The notes beneath the pieces were generated by a model. It made no database searches. It was not told the DNA's origin and worked only from the letters and a program-made list of their open reading frames with translations. From positions 1 to 24,322 of IMG/VR virus record IMGVR_UViG_3300020214_000120: 24,322 nucleotides of DNA; one strand, written 5' to 3'. Origin of the DNA: a virus. Numbering within the stretch: position 1 is the stretch's first letter; the number at the start of each line of letters is the position of its first letter. Shown here in pieces: positions 14,142-21,238 of this stretch. Both the position numbers and the translations under genes were made by a program.

Positions 14142-15602
14142 CTAGGCTAGTGATGACGTGATGTTGGACTTGGAAATCTCGACCTCGATCGTCTCACCGA
14201 TGGACGAGATCCTGACTCCGACCCTCGCCTTGACCGTCCCGGTGGCGAGTTGAGTGACTGGGTTCAGCTGCGCGTTGACCGTGACCTTGTAGCCCGGGTC
14301 CAGCTGCTTGCCTGAGGCCAGGAACTTGGGGAACAGCGCGCCCGCCGTCGCCAGCGGGTCGAGGATGCCGTAGAGCACCGATTCCACCTCGGCGAACAAC
14401 GATCCGCGGCCGTCGATGACGTTGAACACGAGTCGCTCCAGTCTCTCCTCGGCCTGCGAGGTGATGTAGTTCAGTATCTCCCTGGCCGTGATGAACCTGA
14501 AGTTTTCCGTGTCCGAGGATGCAGACCTCGCTCCGTAGATCCTGACGTCTCCGTTGATGACCCTGATCGGGTTCACGAAACCGTCGTTGAGCGTGTTGGA
14601 TTCCGCCCCGGTGACCGTGTGGTACGTCCCGAGGGCGAAGGATGAGTTGGTCAGCGATCCGGCGTACGCCGTCCACGGGCCGAGCTCGTTGTGCAGCTTC
14701 GCCCTCTTCGCGGCGACGAAACCCTCGCACGGGACGGAGAGGACGAGGCCGTTCCTCGTGATCTTGACCCACGGGTAGTACCAGGCGGCGTACTCGGCGC
14801 CCTCGTACTCGCTGTGATCGGCCGCTTCCTGCACCGATTCCGCAACGGTGTTCTCCCTGTCGAATCCGAGCAGGGCGACCCTGTGGGTGTCCACGGCGTG
14901 GTCGGTTAGCCCCTCCCAGATGGTCGTGCCATACAGACCGGGCAGGCAGACCGATCCGGTGCCGAGCGTGTTGGTGAATGCACCGAGCGCCGTCACGTAT
15001 TGCGCCGAGGTTGGCGCACTACCCGCGGCACCGCCCGAGAACGACACGCCGGCCGCCACGGCTGGAATTCCCGCCCCAGCGCCGACAGTCGCCGTCACGT
15101 AAAGCGAGGCCACAGCGCTGTTGTTGATCTCCTCGACCGCGTCTTCCTTGTTTGTCAGCACGGGGGTCGAATAGACGACCACGTCGTCAAGCAGGATCCT
15201 GACCCTGAAAGTCTGGCTGGCTGTCGGTTGCGTCACCTCGGCCTCGAGCTGGGTGTTGGCCCAGGTTCCCTCGCCCGATGCGGTGAGGGTAAGGACGGTT
15301 GCGGGCGTTGCGGCGGAGTTGTTCAAACTTGCCGTCGCGGCTGTCGCGCCTGTCCCGATTGCCCTAGAGACGTAGGCCCTTGAGCCACCCTCCTCGAAGA
15401 AGGTCTGGAGCGTCTGGTGGACGTATCCACTAGATGTGTAGCCCCCGTAGATGTCCTCAAATTGATCGAGGCTCTGAACCAAGAACGCGGATCCCTCTGG
15501 TCCGCGGGTTGTCACACCGGCGACGAAGAGCGTTGAAGTTGGCGAGACTGTCAGCGTTGACGGACCACTGACTACCGATGTCGTTAGGATTACTCCAGGC
15601 AT
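14142..15602 (-). CDS. Tail sheath protein
   Basis: The protein has 486 residues, with ATG at 15602 after GGAGG seven bases upstream. The N-terminus (MPGVILTTSVVSGPSTLTVS) and the following TLFVAGVTTRGPEGSAFLVQ, then VHQTLQTFFEEGGSRAYVSR, are classic sheath: 'F-V-x-G-x-x-x-R-G-P' and 'F-F-x-x-G-G-x-x-x-x-x-x-R'. The C-terminal domain has RIYGARSASSDTENFRFITA, then LVFNVIDGRGSLFAEVESVL and PLATAGALFPKFLASGKQ. Sheath C-terminal domains carry the conserved interlocking strands that let rings contract. It is coupled with the tube gene downstream and preceded by a 79-base AT-rich gap with promoter-like sequence. Together with the tube it proves a contractile tail. Confidence 0.94.
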   Translation of the reverse strand: MPGVILTTSVVSGPSTLTVSPTSTLFVAGVTTRGPEGSAFLVQSLDQFEDIYGGYTSSGYVHQTLQTFFEEGGSRAYVSRAIGTGATAATASLNNSAATPATVLTLTASGEGTWANTQLEAEVTQPTASQTFRVRILLDDVVVYSTPVLTNKEDAVEEINNSAVASLYVTATVGAGAGIPAVAAGVSFSGGAAGSAPTSAQYVTALGAFTNTLGTGSVCLPGLYGTTIWEGLTDHAVDTHRVALLGFDRENTVAESVQEAADHSEYEGAEYAAWYYPWVKITRNGLVLSVPCEGFVAAKRAKLHNELGPWTAYAGSLTNSSFALGTYHTVTGAESNTLNDGFVNPIRVINGDVRIYGARSASSDTENFRFITAREILNYITSQAEERLERLVFNVIDGRGSLFAEVESVLYGILDPLATAGALFPKFLASGKQLDPGYKVTVNAQLNPVTQLATGTVKARVGVRISSIGETIEVEISKSNITSSLA

Positions 15603-15639
15603 TTACGGTCCTCCGATGCGGGGGTTTTGTTCACTACGA

Positions 15640-15663
15640 ATAATAGCATTCAGACTGCTTTAT
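15640..15663 (-). promoter_or_regulatory. Candidate late promoter upstream of the tail sheath gene
   Basis: The 79-base gap before the sheath is markedly AT-rich. On the minus strand it contains ATAAAGCAG (15655-15663) and, further on, TGCTATTAT (15640-15648), a good extended -10 (TGn-TATTAT). No convincing TTGACA-like -35 is seen 16-18 bases upstream. ATAAAGCAG also occurs before the chaperone at a similar distance from its start codon. A start here would let the very abundant sheath and tube be made separately from the neck genes. Confidence 0.4.
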
Positions 15664-15681
15664 AGGTTACACGTTTTGAAA

Positions 15682-16131
15682 TTAGCCATTTTTGTCGTCG
15701 CTGGACGCCGCTGGCCGAATCGCATCCGACGGGGAACCGGTGCCGATGTCTGAAGAGGTTGATTTATCCGGTGCCTCGCTGGCTGCGTCTGCCTCCCGCG
15801 GCCACCCCACTGCTGGCCGCTCGTCAGAAACGACGGGGGCAGCAGGGGCCTCTTCCGAGGGCTTGGATTTTGGGGCAGCCTTCTTCTTGGGCGTCTTGTC
15901 TCCGCCCTCGCCCGCTTGTGCGCCGTTCAATTCCAGGAGGGAACCCCTAGAGATGGCCTTTTTGACCGAGCGACACGATCCGACGACGTATGCCCTATCC
16001 CCGGGCAACAGCCAGTCGCCATCGTCGCTGGCGAGCACCGCCGTGGAGGTGCAGTTGCTCACCAGCACGTGGCCTGGTTCGGCGAGGGGGTTGTCCCCGC
16101 TCGCATCGTTCAGCAAGATGAATTTTTTCAT
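15682..16131 (-). CDS. Unknown protein between tail terminator and sheath, with low-complexity C-terminus (149 aa)
   Basis: I do not recognise a family with certainty. ATG at 16131 has GGAGG five bases upstream. Residues 1-70 are a compact, beta-rich unit (MKKFILLNDASGDNPLAEPG, then DWLLPGDRAYVVGSCRSVKK and AISRGSLLELNG), similar in style to short phage proteins that present a 'L-x-P-G-x-x-x-x-V ... S-x-x-x-x-x-I-x-x-G-x-L' motif. Residues 75-149 are low complexity, rich in Ala, Pro, Ser, Lys, Asp and Glu (KTPKKKAAPKSKPSEEAPAA), probably disordered. It lies between neck and sheath genes, so it is likely a minor neck or tail-assembly component. No membrane segment or enzyme motif is visible. 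Confidence 0.7.
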   Translation of the reverse strand: MKKFILLNDASGDNPLAEPGHVLVSNCTSTAVLASDDGDWLLPGDRAYVVGSCRSVKKAISRGSLLELNGAQAGEGGDKTPKKKAAPKSKPSEEAPAAPVVSDERPAVGWPREADAASEAPDKSTSSDIGTGSPSDAIRPAASSDDKNG

Positions 16132-16752
16132 TTAGTCCTCCGGGTCTGGGATTCCGTCCTCTAATTTTACACTGTCAACACCCAAGTCAAACTGTTCGAA
16201 GTCTGCGATCTTCTCCCGGACTATTGGCTCCTCTATTTTCAGCTCGTAACCGACATAGGCTCCGGCAAGGTAACGGTCACCCTTCAACAGCGTCAGTTCT
16301 GAGTACTCCTCGCTGATCGTCGACTCGTCTATCATCGCCTGCCTCTCCGGATTCCTCCTTTTCAGGCACGGGTAATCCATCAGCGCCGATCTGACGACGA
16401 CTATCAGCCTGTCCCTCATCGTCGTCACGGATTTCTCCCCCTCCGTGCGCGCCCACACGTAGGTCCTCATGTTGTAGGACACCTCGTACTCCGGGTCTCC
16501 GTGTCTCATGTGACCGACCCTCGTGAATCCGCGGCCGGACAACGAGACGGTGATTATCGTCGGCCAGGCGTCCATCGTCGCTGGTTCGTAGTCCAGGTAC
16601 TCGGCTGGGTCTGGCATCTCGTCGTTGGAGGCCGCCCAGTAGTTCCTGTACTTGATGAGTCTCCTCGGAATATCCAGTTTCAGGTAGTCGTTGACGAACT
16701 GTTTTGCGAACTGTGGTCCGTACATCGCCTCGAAAGCGAGTGCCTCCGTCAT
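16132..16752 (-). CDS. Tail terminator/tail completion-like protein
   Basis: The protein has 206 residues, with ATG at 16752 overlapping the upstream stop as ATGA. It begins MTEALAFEAMYGPQFAKQFV, followed by PRRLIKYRNYWAASNDEMP and DAWPTIITVSLSGRGFTRVG, then YEVSYNMRTYVWARTEGEKS, TTMRDRLIVVVRSALMDYP and LAGAYVGYELKIEEPI. A helix, a central strand 'P-x-I-x-V', 'Y-x-V-x-Y-x-x-R-x-x-V-W-x-x' and 'R-D-x-L-x-x-x-V-R-x-x-L' is the plan of tail terminator and completion proteins, which cap the tube and sheath so the tail can join the head. The position just before the sheath module supports it. I cannot tell tube terminator from sheath terminator. The last 25 residues are acidic (VDSVKLEDGIPDPED). 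Confidence 0.65.
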   Translation of the reverse strand: MTEALAFEAMYGPQFAKQFVNDYLKLDIPRRLIKYRNYWAASNDEMPDPAEYLDYEPATMDAWPTIITVSLSGRGFTRVGHMRHGDPEYEVSYNMRTYVWARTEGEKSVTTMRDRLIVVVRSALMDYPCLKRRNPERQAMIDESTISEEYSELTLLKGDRYLAGAYVGYELKIEEPIVREKIADFEQFDLGVDSVKLEDGIPDPED

Positions 16753-17465
16753 CTCAGCTCCAGCCCGCTCACGCCGTGATTGGCGGCGTACTTGGCGAAC
16801 ACGCTTCCGACCGCCTTCGCGAAGCCGGGCCGCTCAAAGACCAGCCTTCGCATCGGCATCTTCGTCGTTCCGTACTGGTGCCACGTGGAATATCTGACCT
16901 TGTTGCCGAACTCGACGGAGTCGTCCGTTATCTTGTCCGTGCTCAGCCCTATCGTCAGGCTCTCGAAGAGCTGACCCGTCGCCTGCATTGTGGGCTTGCC
17001 TGGGTATCTCAGCACCTTCCACGCACCGTAGGCCGGGCTCAGTGGCGCCCAGCCACCAGAGGGGAGACCGTTGCTCAGGAAGTTCTCGGCGAACATCAGC
17101 GCCACCTGCGGCTTTATGATCGTGATCGTGGGCGGAACGCACACCTGCGCGCGCCCGTACATCTTGGCCATCATGGTGTAGACGCCTACGAAGTGCGTGA
17201 GCGTCGGGTTGGAGCTGTTGGTGCGATCGTCGCCCATCTTGTGGATTCTCTTCTCGAGGGTCCTTATTGACCTGACCGTCCTCGCATAGCTCTTGTGATT
17301 CACCTTGACGTCTATGCCGAGGCTGACCCCCCTGCCCCTGACCCCGGAGGTCCGGACGAAGTCGCGGCCAGTCGTGTCGATCGGGGCGGCCTCCCTCACC
17401 TTGTCCCCGGTGCTCTTGCGAGTCCTCTTTATTTGCTTCCTCCGCGGAAACAATTCGTCGACCAT
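16749..17465 (-). CDS. Phage virion morphogenesis/neck protein (gpS / Mu gpG type)
   Basis: The protein has 238 residues; ATG at 17465 overlaps the previous stop by one base (TAATG). The C-terminal two thirds hold the typical virion-morphogenesis pattern: SNGLPSGGWAPLSPAYGAWK, then PGKPTMQATGQLFESLTIGL, VEFGNKVRYSTWHQYGTTKM and PMRRLVFERPGFAKAV. The elements 'W-x-P-L-S-x-x-Y', 'P-x-x-x-x-T-G-x-L-x-x-S-L', 'Y-x-x-x-H-Q-x-G' and 'P-x-R' are shared with P2 gpS, Mu gpG and HK97 gp10-like neck proteins, which complete the head-tail joint. The N-terminal 80 residues are very basic (RRKQIKRTRKSTGD) and longer than in relatives; perhaps they touch DNA or the connector. Gene order (connector, then this, then terminator) supports the call. 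Confidence 0.78.
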   Translation of the reverse strand: MVDELFPRRKQIKRTRKSTGDKVREAAPIDTTGRDFVRTSGVRGRGVSLGIDVKVNHKSYARTVRSIRTLEKRIHKMGDDRTNSSNPTLTHFVGVYTMMAKMYGRAQVCVPPTITIIKPQVALMFAENFLSNGLPSGGWAPLSPAYGAWKVLRYPGKPTMQATGQLFESLTIGLSTDKITDDSVEFGNKVRYSTWHQYGTTKMPMRRLVFERPGFAKAVGSVFAKYAANHGVSGLELR

Positions 17466-18328
17466 TACTTGGCGATCCTCCTGCGCCTGAAGATCTTGAG
17501 CGCCAGCAGTTCCTTCTCGAGGAATCCGGTCTCAAGGGTTGACACCCCGCGCGTCGTCAGGTCCTTCACGCCCACGGTGTCGTCGTGCATGTTCTGCATC
17601 TCCCTCGTCGCCGCCCTCAGGATCATGAGCTTCAGGACCTTGAGCTGCGACCCGTCGAGACCGCCCGAGTACTCGACCGTGAGCACGTCGTTCGGGAAGG
17701 CGGCGTACACCTCGAGACCCCACGGTAGGACCTTGTAGTCGGAGCCGGTCGCCTCGACCGACCCGCCGCTGGCGTAGGTCTGCCCGGCGACGTCGTGCTC
17801 GACGGTGAACGTCGTGTCGGTGACGGAGAGTATCTGCTTGTTCTGCAGGTTGAAATTGCTCGGGCTCGCCCCGTAAATCCTGAGGTACTGGCCGACCACG
17901 AAGTCGTTGTCCGCAGTGTAGACGACGTTCGCCCCGCTGACCGATGCACCGGTGACCGTTGCGTCCCTGCGCATCGCCTCGGCCAGGTTCCTGGGTGGCA
18001 TCGACGAGCTGCGGATGCTGACGCGCGTCACCGCGGCGACGGGGGAGTTGCGGAGGGCGATCATTATCGGACCCCTGATCACGTGACGGATCGGATCGTT
18101 CGTCGTGTCAAGACTCCTGTCGTACATGTACCCGGACTCGCTCGGAACGCCGAACTCGTACGACGAGGTGACGTGGTCCTCCACGAATTCGTCCACGGAC
18201 ACAGGGCGACCTAGGTATGCCTCAAGCTCGCCCTGCAGGCCCTCGAGGATCATCTCCGCGGCGTCCGTCTGCCTGTTCGTCAGGCTGATGTCCATGAAGG
18301 TTTTCAATTCGGCGACCGTTACGATCAT
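17465..18328 (-). CDS. Head-tail connector/adaptor protein with inserted beta module
   Basis: The protein has 287 residues with ATG at 18328. Residues 1-50 (VTVAELKTFMDISLTNRQTD, EMILEGLQGELEAYLGRPV) give the helical start of gp6/gp15-type connector proteins, which bind the portal. The final part (LKLMILRAATREMQNMHDDT, then TTRGVSTLETGFLEKELLAL and FRRRRIAK) is the connector C-terminal helix and basic tail. 'Y-x-x-G' strands and 'A-A-T-R-E-M' are typical. Residues about 122-194 are an insertion not found in small connectors (normally about 100-180 aa), which explains the extra length. It is followed by the neck gene with one-base overlap. Unusually, the genes before it are DNA-metabolism genes, not portal or capsid genes. 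Confidence 0.75.
   Translation of the reverse strand: MIVTVAELKTFMDISLTNRQTDAAEMILEGLQGELEAYLGRPVSVDEFVEDHVTSSYEFGVPSESGYMYDRSLDTTNDPIRHVIRGPIMIALRNSPVAAVTRVSIRSSSMPPRNLAEAMRRDATVTGASVSGANVVYTADNDFVVGQYLRIYGASPSNFNLQNKQILSVTDTTFTVEHDVAGQTYASGGSVEATGSDYKVLPWGLEVYAAFPNDVLTVEYSGGLDGSQLKVLKLMILRAATREMQNMHDDTVGVKDLTTRGVSTLETGFLEKELLALKIFRRRRIAK
17744..17965 (-). other. Inserted beta module in the head-tail connector
   Basis: Residues about 122-194 contain NVVYTADNDFVVGQYLRIYG, then ASPSNFNLQNKQILSVTDTT and FTVEHDVAGQTYASGGSVEA. The pattern aligns by eye with the module in baseplate J (3526-3753): 'V-G-x-x-[VL]-x-[VI]-x-G', then 'P-S-x-[YF]-N', then a 'V-T/S-x-x-x-T-x-[FL]-[TS]-x' strand, then 'A-G-[QT]-x ... 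V-x-x-x-G'. Likely a common beta unit placed on the outside of two different structural proteins. Confidence 0.65.
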
Positions 18329-18337
18329 GTCCGTTTT

Positions 18338-18694
18338 TTACTCCCTGGCGTCGCCGCCCCGTCTCCTTCGGTTCCTGAAACCGGCGTTGCGCAATGCTTC
18401 GGCGAGTCTGTTCGTGACGGCCCTGATCGCCCTTCGTATCAGTCCAGGGCGGGCGGTTTGTTCAGCCGGGGTCGTCGCCGGCGGGATCGAAGCCTCCACC
18501 GCCCTGTTGATTGCCGAGGTCGTCGTTTCGTTTTCCCTGATTGGGGGCAACGCTACCGGTGGAAGCGTGGACGGAAGAATGGCTCCCTGCTCCCGCAGCG
18601 TGGCCAGCACTCGCCTTAGCTCCGCCGCGAGCTTCGCTTGAGCCATCGGTGACGAAGGGCTGAGCTCGACAGCCATGGTTTTCTTAGGGGGCAT
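18338..18694 (-). CDS. Basic protein of unknown function upstream of the connector (118 aa)
   Basis: I do not recognise a family. ATG at 18694 has GGAGA six bases upstream. The N-terminal third is helical (MAQAKLAAELRRVLATLREQ), the middle is proline-rich (LPSTLPPVALPPIRENETT), and the C-terminus is a strongly basic helix (RPGLIRRAIRAVTNRLAEAL then RNAGFRNRRRRGGDARE). Such a tail could bind DNA or an acidic surface. It lies between ParB-like and connector genes, the junction between the DNA-metabolism and structural blocks, with a 63-base gap on its upstream side. It could be a small virion or DNA-packaging accessory protein; nothing in the sequence decides this. Confidence 0.6.
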   Translation of the reverse strand: MPPKKTMAVELSPSSPMAQAKLAAELRRVLATLREQGAILPSTLPPVALPPIRENETTTSAINRAVEASIPPATTPAEQTARPGLIRRAIRAVTNRLAEALRNAGFRNRRRRGGDARE

Positions 18695-18706
18695 TGCGCT
18701 CTCCAG

Positions 18707-18734
18707 TTGTTGGGTTACGCAAATTTTACAACAA
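18707..18734 (-). other. Inverted repeat in the gap upstream of the 118-aa gene
   Basis: TTGTTG and CAACAA form a six-base-pair stem with a 16-base AT-rich loop (18713-18728). It is 13 bases upstream of the start codon of the 118-aa gene and could hold an operator, a weak promoter region or nothing. No T-run follows, so not a terminator. It is the only gap in this stretch of the DNA-metabolism/structural junction. Confidence 0.3.
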
Positions 18735-18757
18735 GAAAGACCTCTCGGTCGGAACGG

Positions 18758-19318
18758 CTACCTGTCGGGGTTCGGTGGCCTCTCGAACTGGGGCCTCTCG
18801 TCGTGACTCGCCTCTATTGGGATCCACGCCTTGGAGTACGAGTGCTCGGCGACCTTCCTCATTTTGACCAGCGACCCGTCCAGCAGGACCTGGAACTCGT
18901 CGGTGGTCATACCGAGGGTCAGCATCAGGGATTCCCTGCTGTGGGCGCCCGACTTGATTATGGTCCTGACCACGTGCGAGAGTCTTGCGTTCATGACCTG
19001 GCCCCTCGCCCTGTTCAGGGTGACGTGCATGATCATTGCCTCGGTCTCGGACAGGTTCGGGAAAACGACGACGGGGACGAAGCGACCCTCGATCATGAGT
19101 TGCGGCGTCGCACTTGCGAGCGCGAGCCTCTCGTGACCGTCGACCACCAGAAGCCCCCCGTCCTCGGCCTTGCCGCATGCGACAATCGGGAAGATCCACC
19201 CGTACCTGTGCAGCGAAGTGGCCAGCAGGCTCAAATCGGGTTTGACTATGTAGGTGGCGCGCCACGGGGCGCTCCTCAGGACGCTCGGTTCCAGCTTCTC
19301 GTACCGACCCTCACTCAT
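18758..19318 (-). CDS. ParB-like domain protein, short (186 aa), IbrB-like partner of PAPS-reductase-like protein
   Basis: The protein has 186 residues, with ATG at 19318 overlapping the stop of the PAPS-reductase-like gene by eight bases. Residues about 20-100 form a ParB-type domain: KPDLSLLATSLHRYGWIFPI, then LLVVDGHERLALASA and VPVVVFPNLSETEAMIMHVT. The motif DGHER (residues 60-64) corresponds to the GERR-like nucleotide-binding box of ParB/Srx folds. The C-terminal half is helical (LSHVVRTIIKSGAHSRESLM) and may bind DNA. Such proteins are encoded with PP-loop ATPase partners (IbrA/IbrB type) in bacteria and phages; a biochemical role for the pair is not settled. There is no ParA, centromere-like repeat or helix-turn-helix, so plasmid-type partition is unlikely. 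Confidence 0.8.
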   Translation of the reverse strand: MSEGRYEKLEPSVLRSAPWRATYIVKPDLSLLATSLHRYGWIFPIVACGKAEDGGLLVVDGHERLALASATPQLMIEGRFVPVVVFPNLSETEAMIMHVTLNRARGQVMNARLSHVVRTIIKSGAHSRESLMLTLGMTTDEFQVLLDGSLVKMRKVAEHSYSKAWIPIEASHDERPQFERPPNPDR

Positions 19319-20441
19319 CGCTTTCCTCTGCGTTCTCCCTCTTCGCTATTCCGAAGGCTTTCGTGCCCGGTCCCATCGGCGTCGGGGAGGCGGCGGTGAA
19401 CTCGTTCAGCAACAAGGTCCGAATCAACCAGTGGATCGGGTAGCTCTTCGGGTCGTTTCGCATCTTCATCCTGAACTTCGCGCAGAACGCCTTTGCGTAG
19501 TGACGGTCCGACTCGCTCATCATGTGATCGTCTATGCACGCCTTCACCCCGTCCCAACCGTAGCGGGCGTAGCCCATGATCAGCTTCTCGACGTCGTAGT
19601 CGGCCCACAGCCTCCGCTGGGCGTCGATCATCGGCCAAACCCTCTGCAGCTGGTCGAAGAAGAACGGTTCGGTGACCATGAGATCGCCCATCCTCCTCGC
19701 CGCCACGCAGTACAGGGGTATGCCGACCCTCGTGTTCGATCCGGTCATCGCGGCGACGTCGTAGTACTCGCAGTACTCCGCGCCGTGCTCCTCGGCGACG
19801 AACCTGAGCACGTCGTCGCTCGTCCAGTCGTAGATTATCTTCGCAAACCTCAGCGGGAGGTTCCTGGGCGCCTTGTACGGTGCGACGATGTAGTTCTCGT
19901 GAAGCTTCTGGACGAGGGACCTGTACCTGACCATGGATTCGTTCGCCCTCACGCCCGTCAGGAAGGCCGTCCTCCCCTTCTTGCCCTGCATGGTCCAATA
20001 GTCGGTGTCCCCCATATCCTTGTCCCTGCTTAGCCCGAACGATTCCGCGTTTATGGCGAATTTCGGCATCGGCCTGACGAGACGACCCTCCTTCTCCCTC
20101 AATCCGGACCAGGTCATCTCGGTCGTTCTCTTGCCCATTGACCACACCTCAACCCCGACGGAGAGGCAGTACCACTCCATCTCTACCCAGTCATAGTTCC
20201 TGACCTTCTCCACGAAATCTATGACCATCGGACTGACCATCTCCTCGTCCCTGAATATCGCCCTGACGGGACCGAGACCGCGCTCCTCGTGCAACTCCTT
20301 GGCGAGGTGGAGCACGGCCGTCGAGTCCTTGCCCCCGGAGAACTGCACGCAGACCGTGTCGAACGTGTCGTAGACGTGCCTGATCCTCTTTCTCGCCGCG
20401 TCCACGCATGTCATGTCAAGGTAGAGGCGCTTGCGCGGCAT
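19311..20441 (-). CDS. PAPS-reductase-like PP-loop protein (IbrA/DndC-like)
   Basis: The start at ATG 20441 (MPRKRLYLDM) is chosen because GGAG lies five to six bases upstream and the codon overlaps the preceding stop as TGATG; a longer frame starting at 20543 overlaps the upstream gene and lacks this support. The 376-residue protein has the PP-loop FSGGKDSTAVLHLA (SGGKDS at residues 35-40), the following HLAKELHEERGLGPVRAIF, and further on TAFLTGVRANESMVRYRSL, where 'G-V-R-A-x-E-S-x-x-R' is the second PAPS-reductase signature. This family uses ATP pyrophosphatase chemistry, adenylating a substrate. A sulfur role (PAPS reduction, DndC phosphorothioation) is known only for some relatives; no Fe-S cysteine motif stands out here. 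It is sandwiched between two ParB-like genes with 1- and 8-nt overlaps. Confidence 0.85.
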   Translation of the reverse strand: MPRKRLYLDMTCVDAARKRIRHVYDTFDTVCVQFSGGKDSTAVLHLAKELHEERGLGPVRAIFRDEEMVSPMVIDFVEKVRNYDWVEMEWYCLSVGVEVWSMGKRTTEMTWSGLREKEGRLVRPMPKFAINAESFGLSRDKDMGDTDYWTMQGKKGRTAFLTGVRANESMVRYRSLVQKLHENYIVAPYKAPRNLPLRFAKIIYDWTSDDVLRFVAEEHGAEYCEYYDVAAMTGSNTRVGIPLYCVAARRMGDLMVTEPFFFDQLQRVWPMIDAQRRLWADYDVEKLIMGYARYGWDGVKACIDDHMMSESDRHYAKAFCAKFRMKMRNDPKSYPIHWLIRTLLLNEFTAASPTPMGPGTKAFGIAKRENAEESDE

Positions 20442-21238
20442 CAGAACTCCGCGTTCGTGCTTATGAAGTCGATCAGCTTGGATGCCGTGGTCTCGCCGAC
20501 GTATGCGGGGTCGTTCCTCAGGTACCTGATGAAGTCGTACCATCTCTTTTGTTGCACGGCGTCGTCGAACACGAGCGTGTACTGCACTATCGCCCTCTCC
20601 CCGCCCCTGACGCCGACCGCCGTGCTTCCCCTCGTGATCGCCTCCTCCTTGTCAACCGAGTCCGTCGCGATGTAGTCGATTTCGTCATTTTCGTTTTTCG
20701 TCTCGACGATCCGTTCGTCGTCTGCGGTCTGGAACGGGTTGACTATCACCGCCGGCGTGTACCCGCCCCGGTTGTCGTTCCTTTCGTTGGTGATGATGTC
20801 CATGTTTATGGAGGCGACCTCGAACTCGTCCCAGCCGAGACCGAGAAGCAGGTCCGGATAGTCCGAGGAGATCTCCGATATGAGGTCGAGCACGACCTGC
20901 TGGTCGGTGTTTCCCAACTCCGTCGTCCTGTTGTCGGCGAGGGCGAACGCATGACCGCGACTTTCGTCGACGTCGTAAACGATCGCCGCCATTTTTTTCC
21001 ATCCCAGCTTCTTGGCGGCGATCAGCTGGTGATTGCCGGCTATCACCGAGTACTTTCCGTCCCCGGCGGGCATGACGACTATCGGCTTTATTTGTCCGAA
21101 CTCCTTGTAGGAGGCGACGATTGACTCGATGTTGCCGATGCGTGGGTTCTTCTCCATCGGCCTGAGCAGGTCGATGCTGACGGCGAGCCCAGCGAGGGAG
21201 GGGTGGATGTTCCCGTCGTCGTTGTTTTCGTCGTTCAC
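20441..21238 (-). CDS. ParB-like domain protein, long (265 aa)
   Basis: The protein has 265 residues; GTG at 21238 overlaps the previous stop (GTGA). Residues about 18-130 form the ParB-like domain of the type also found before DNA methyltransferases: VSIDLLRPMEKNPRIGNIES, then IVASYKEFGQIKPIVVMPAG, KYSVIAGNHQLIAAKKLGW and AFALADNRTTELGNTDQQV. The box normally ending in arginine (GNHR) reads GNHQ here, with Q71 in place of the expected residue. Residues 130-265 are unassigned: acidic middle (VETKNENDEIDYIATDSVD) and end (FDDAVQQKRWYDFIRYLRND). Together with the PAPS-reductase-like protein and the 186-aa ParB-like protein it forms a three-gene cassette. No helix-turn-helix is evident. Confidence 0.8.
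   Translation of the reverse strand: MNDENNDDGNIHPSLAGLAVSIDLLRPMEKNPRIGNIESIVASYKEFGQIKPIVVMPAGDGKYSVIAGNHQLIAAKKLGWKKMAAIVYDVDESRGHAFALADNRTTELGNTDQQVVLDLISEISSDYPDLLLGLGWDEFEVASINMDIITNERNDNRGGYTPAVIVNPFQTADDERIVETKNENDEIDYIATDSVDKEEAITRGSTAVGVRGGERAIVQYTLVFDDAVQQKRWYDFIRYLRNDPAYVGETTASKLIDFISTNAEF

Noticed and set aside
18758-21238. Plasmid-type partition system based on the ParB-like genes
   Set aside because: No ParA ATPase or parS-like repeats are visible, and the partner is a PP-loop protein.
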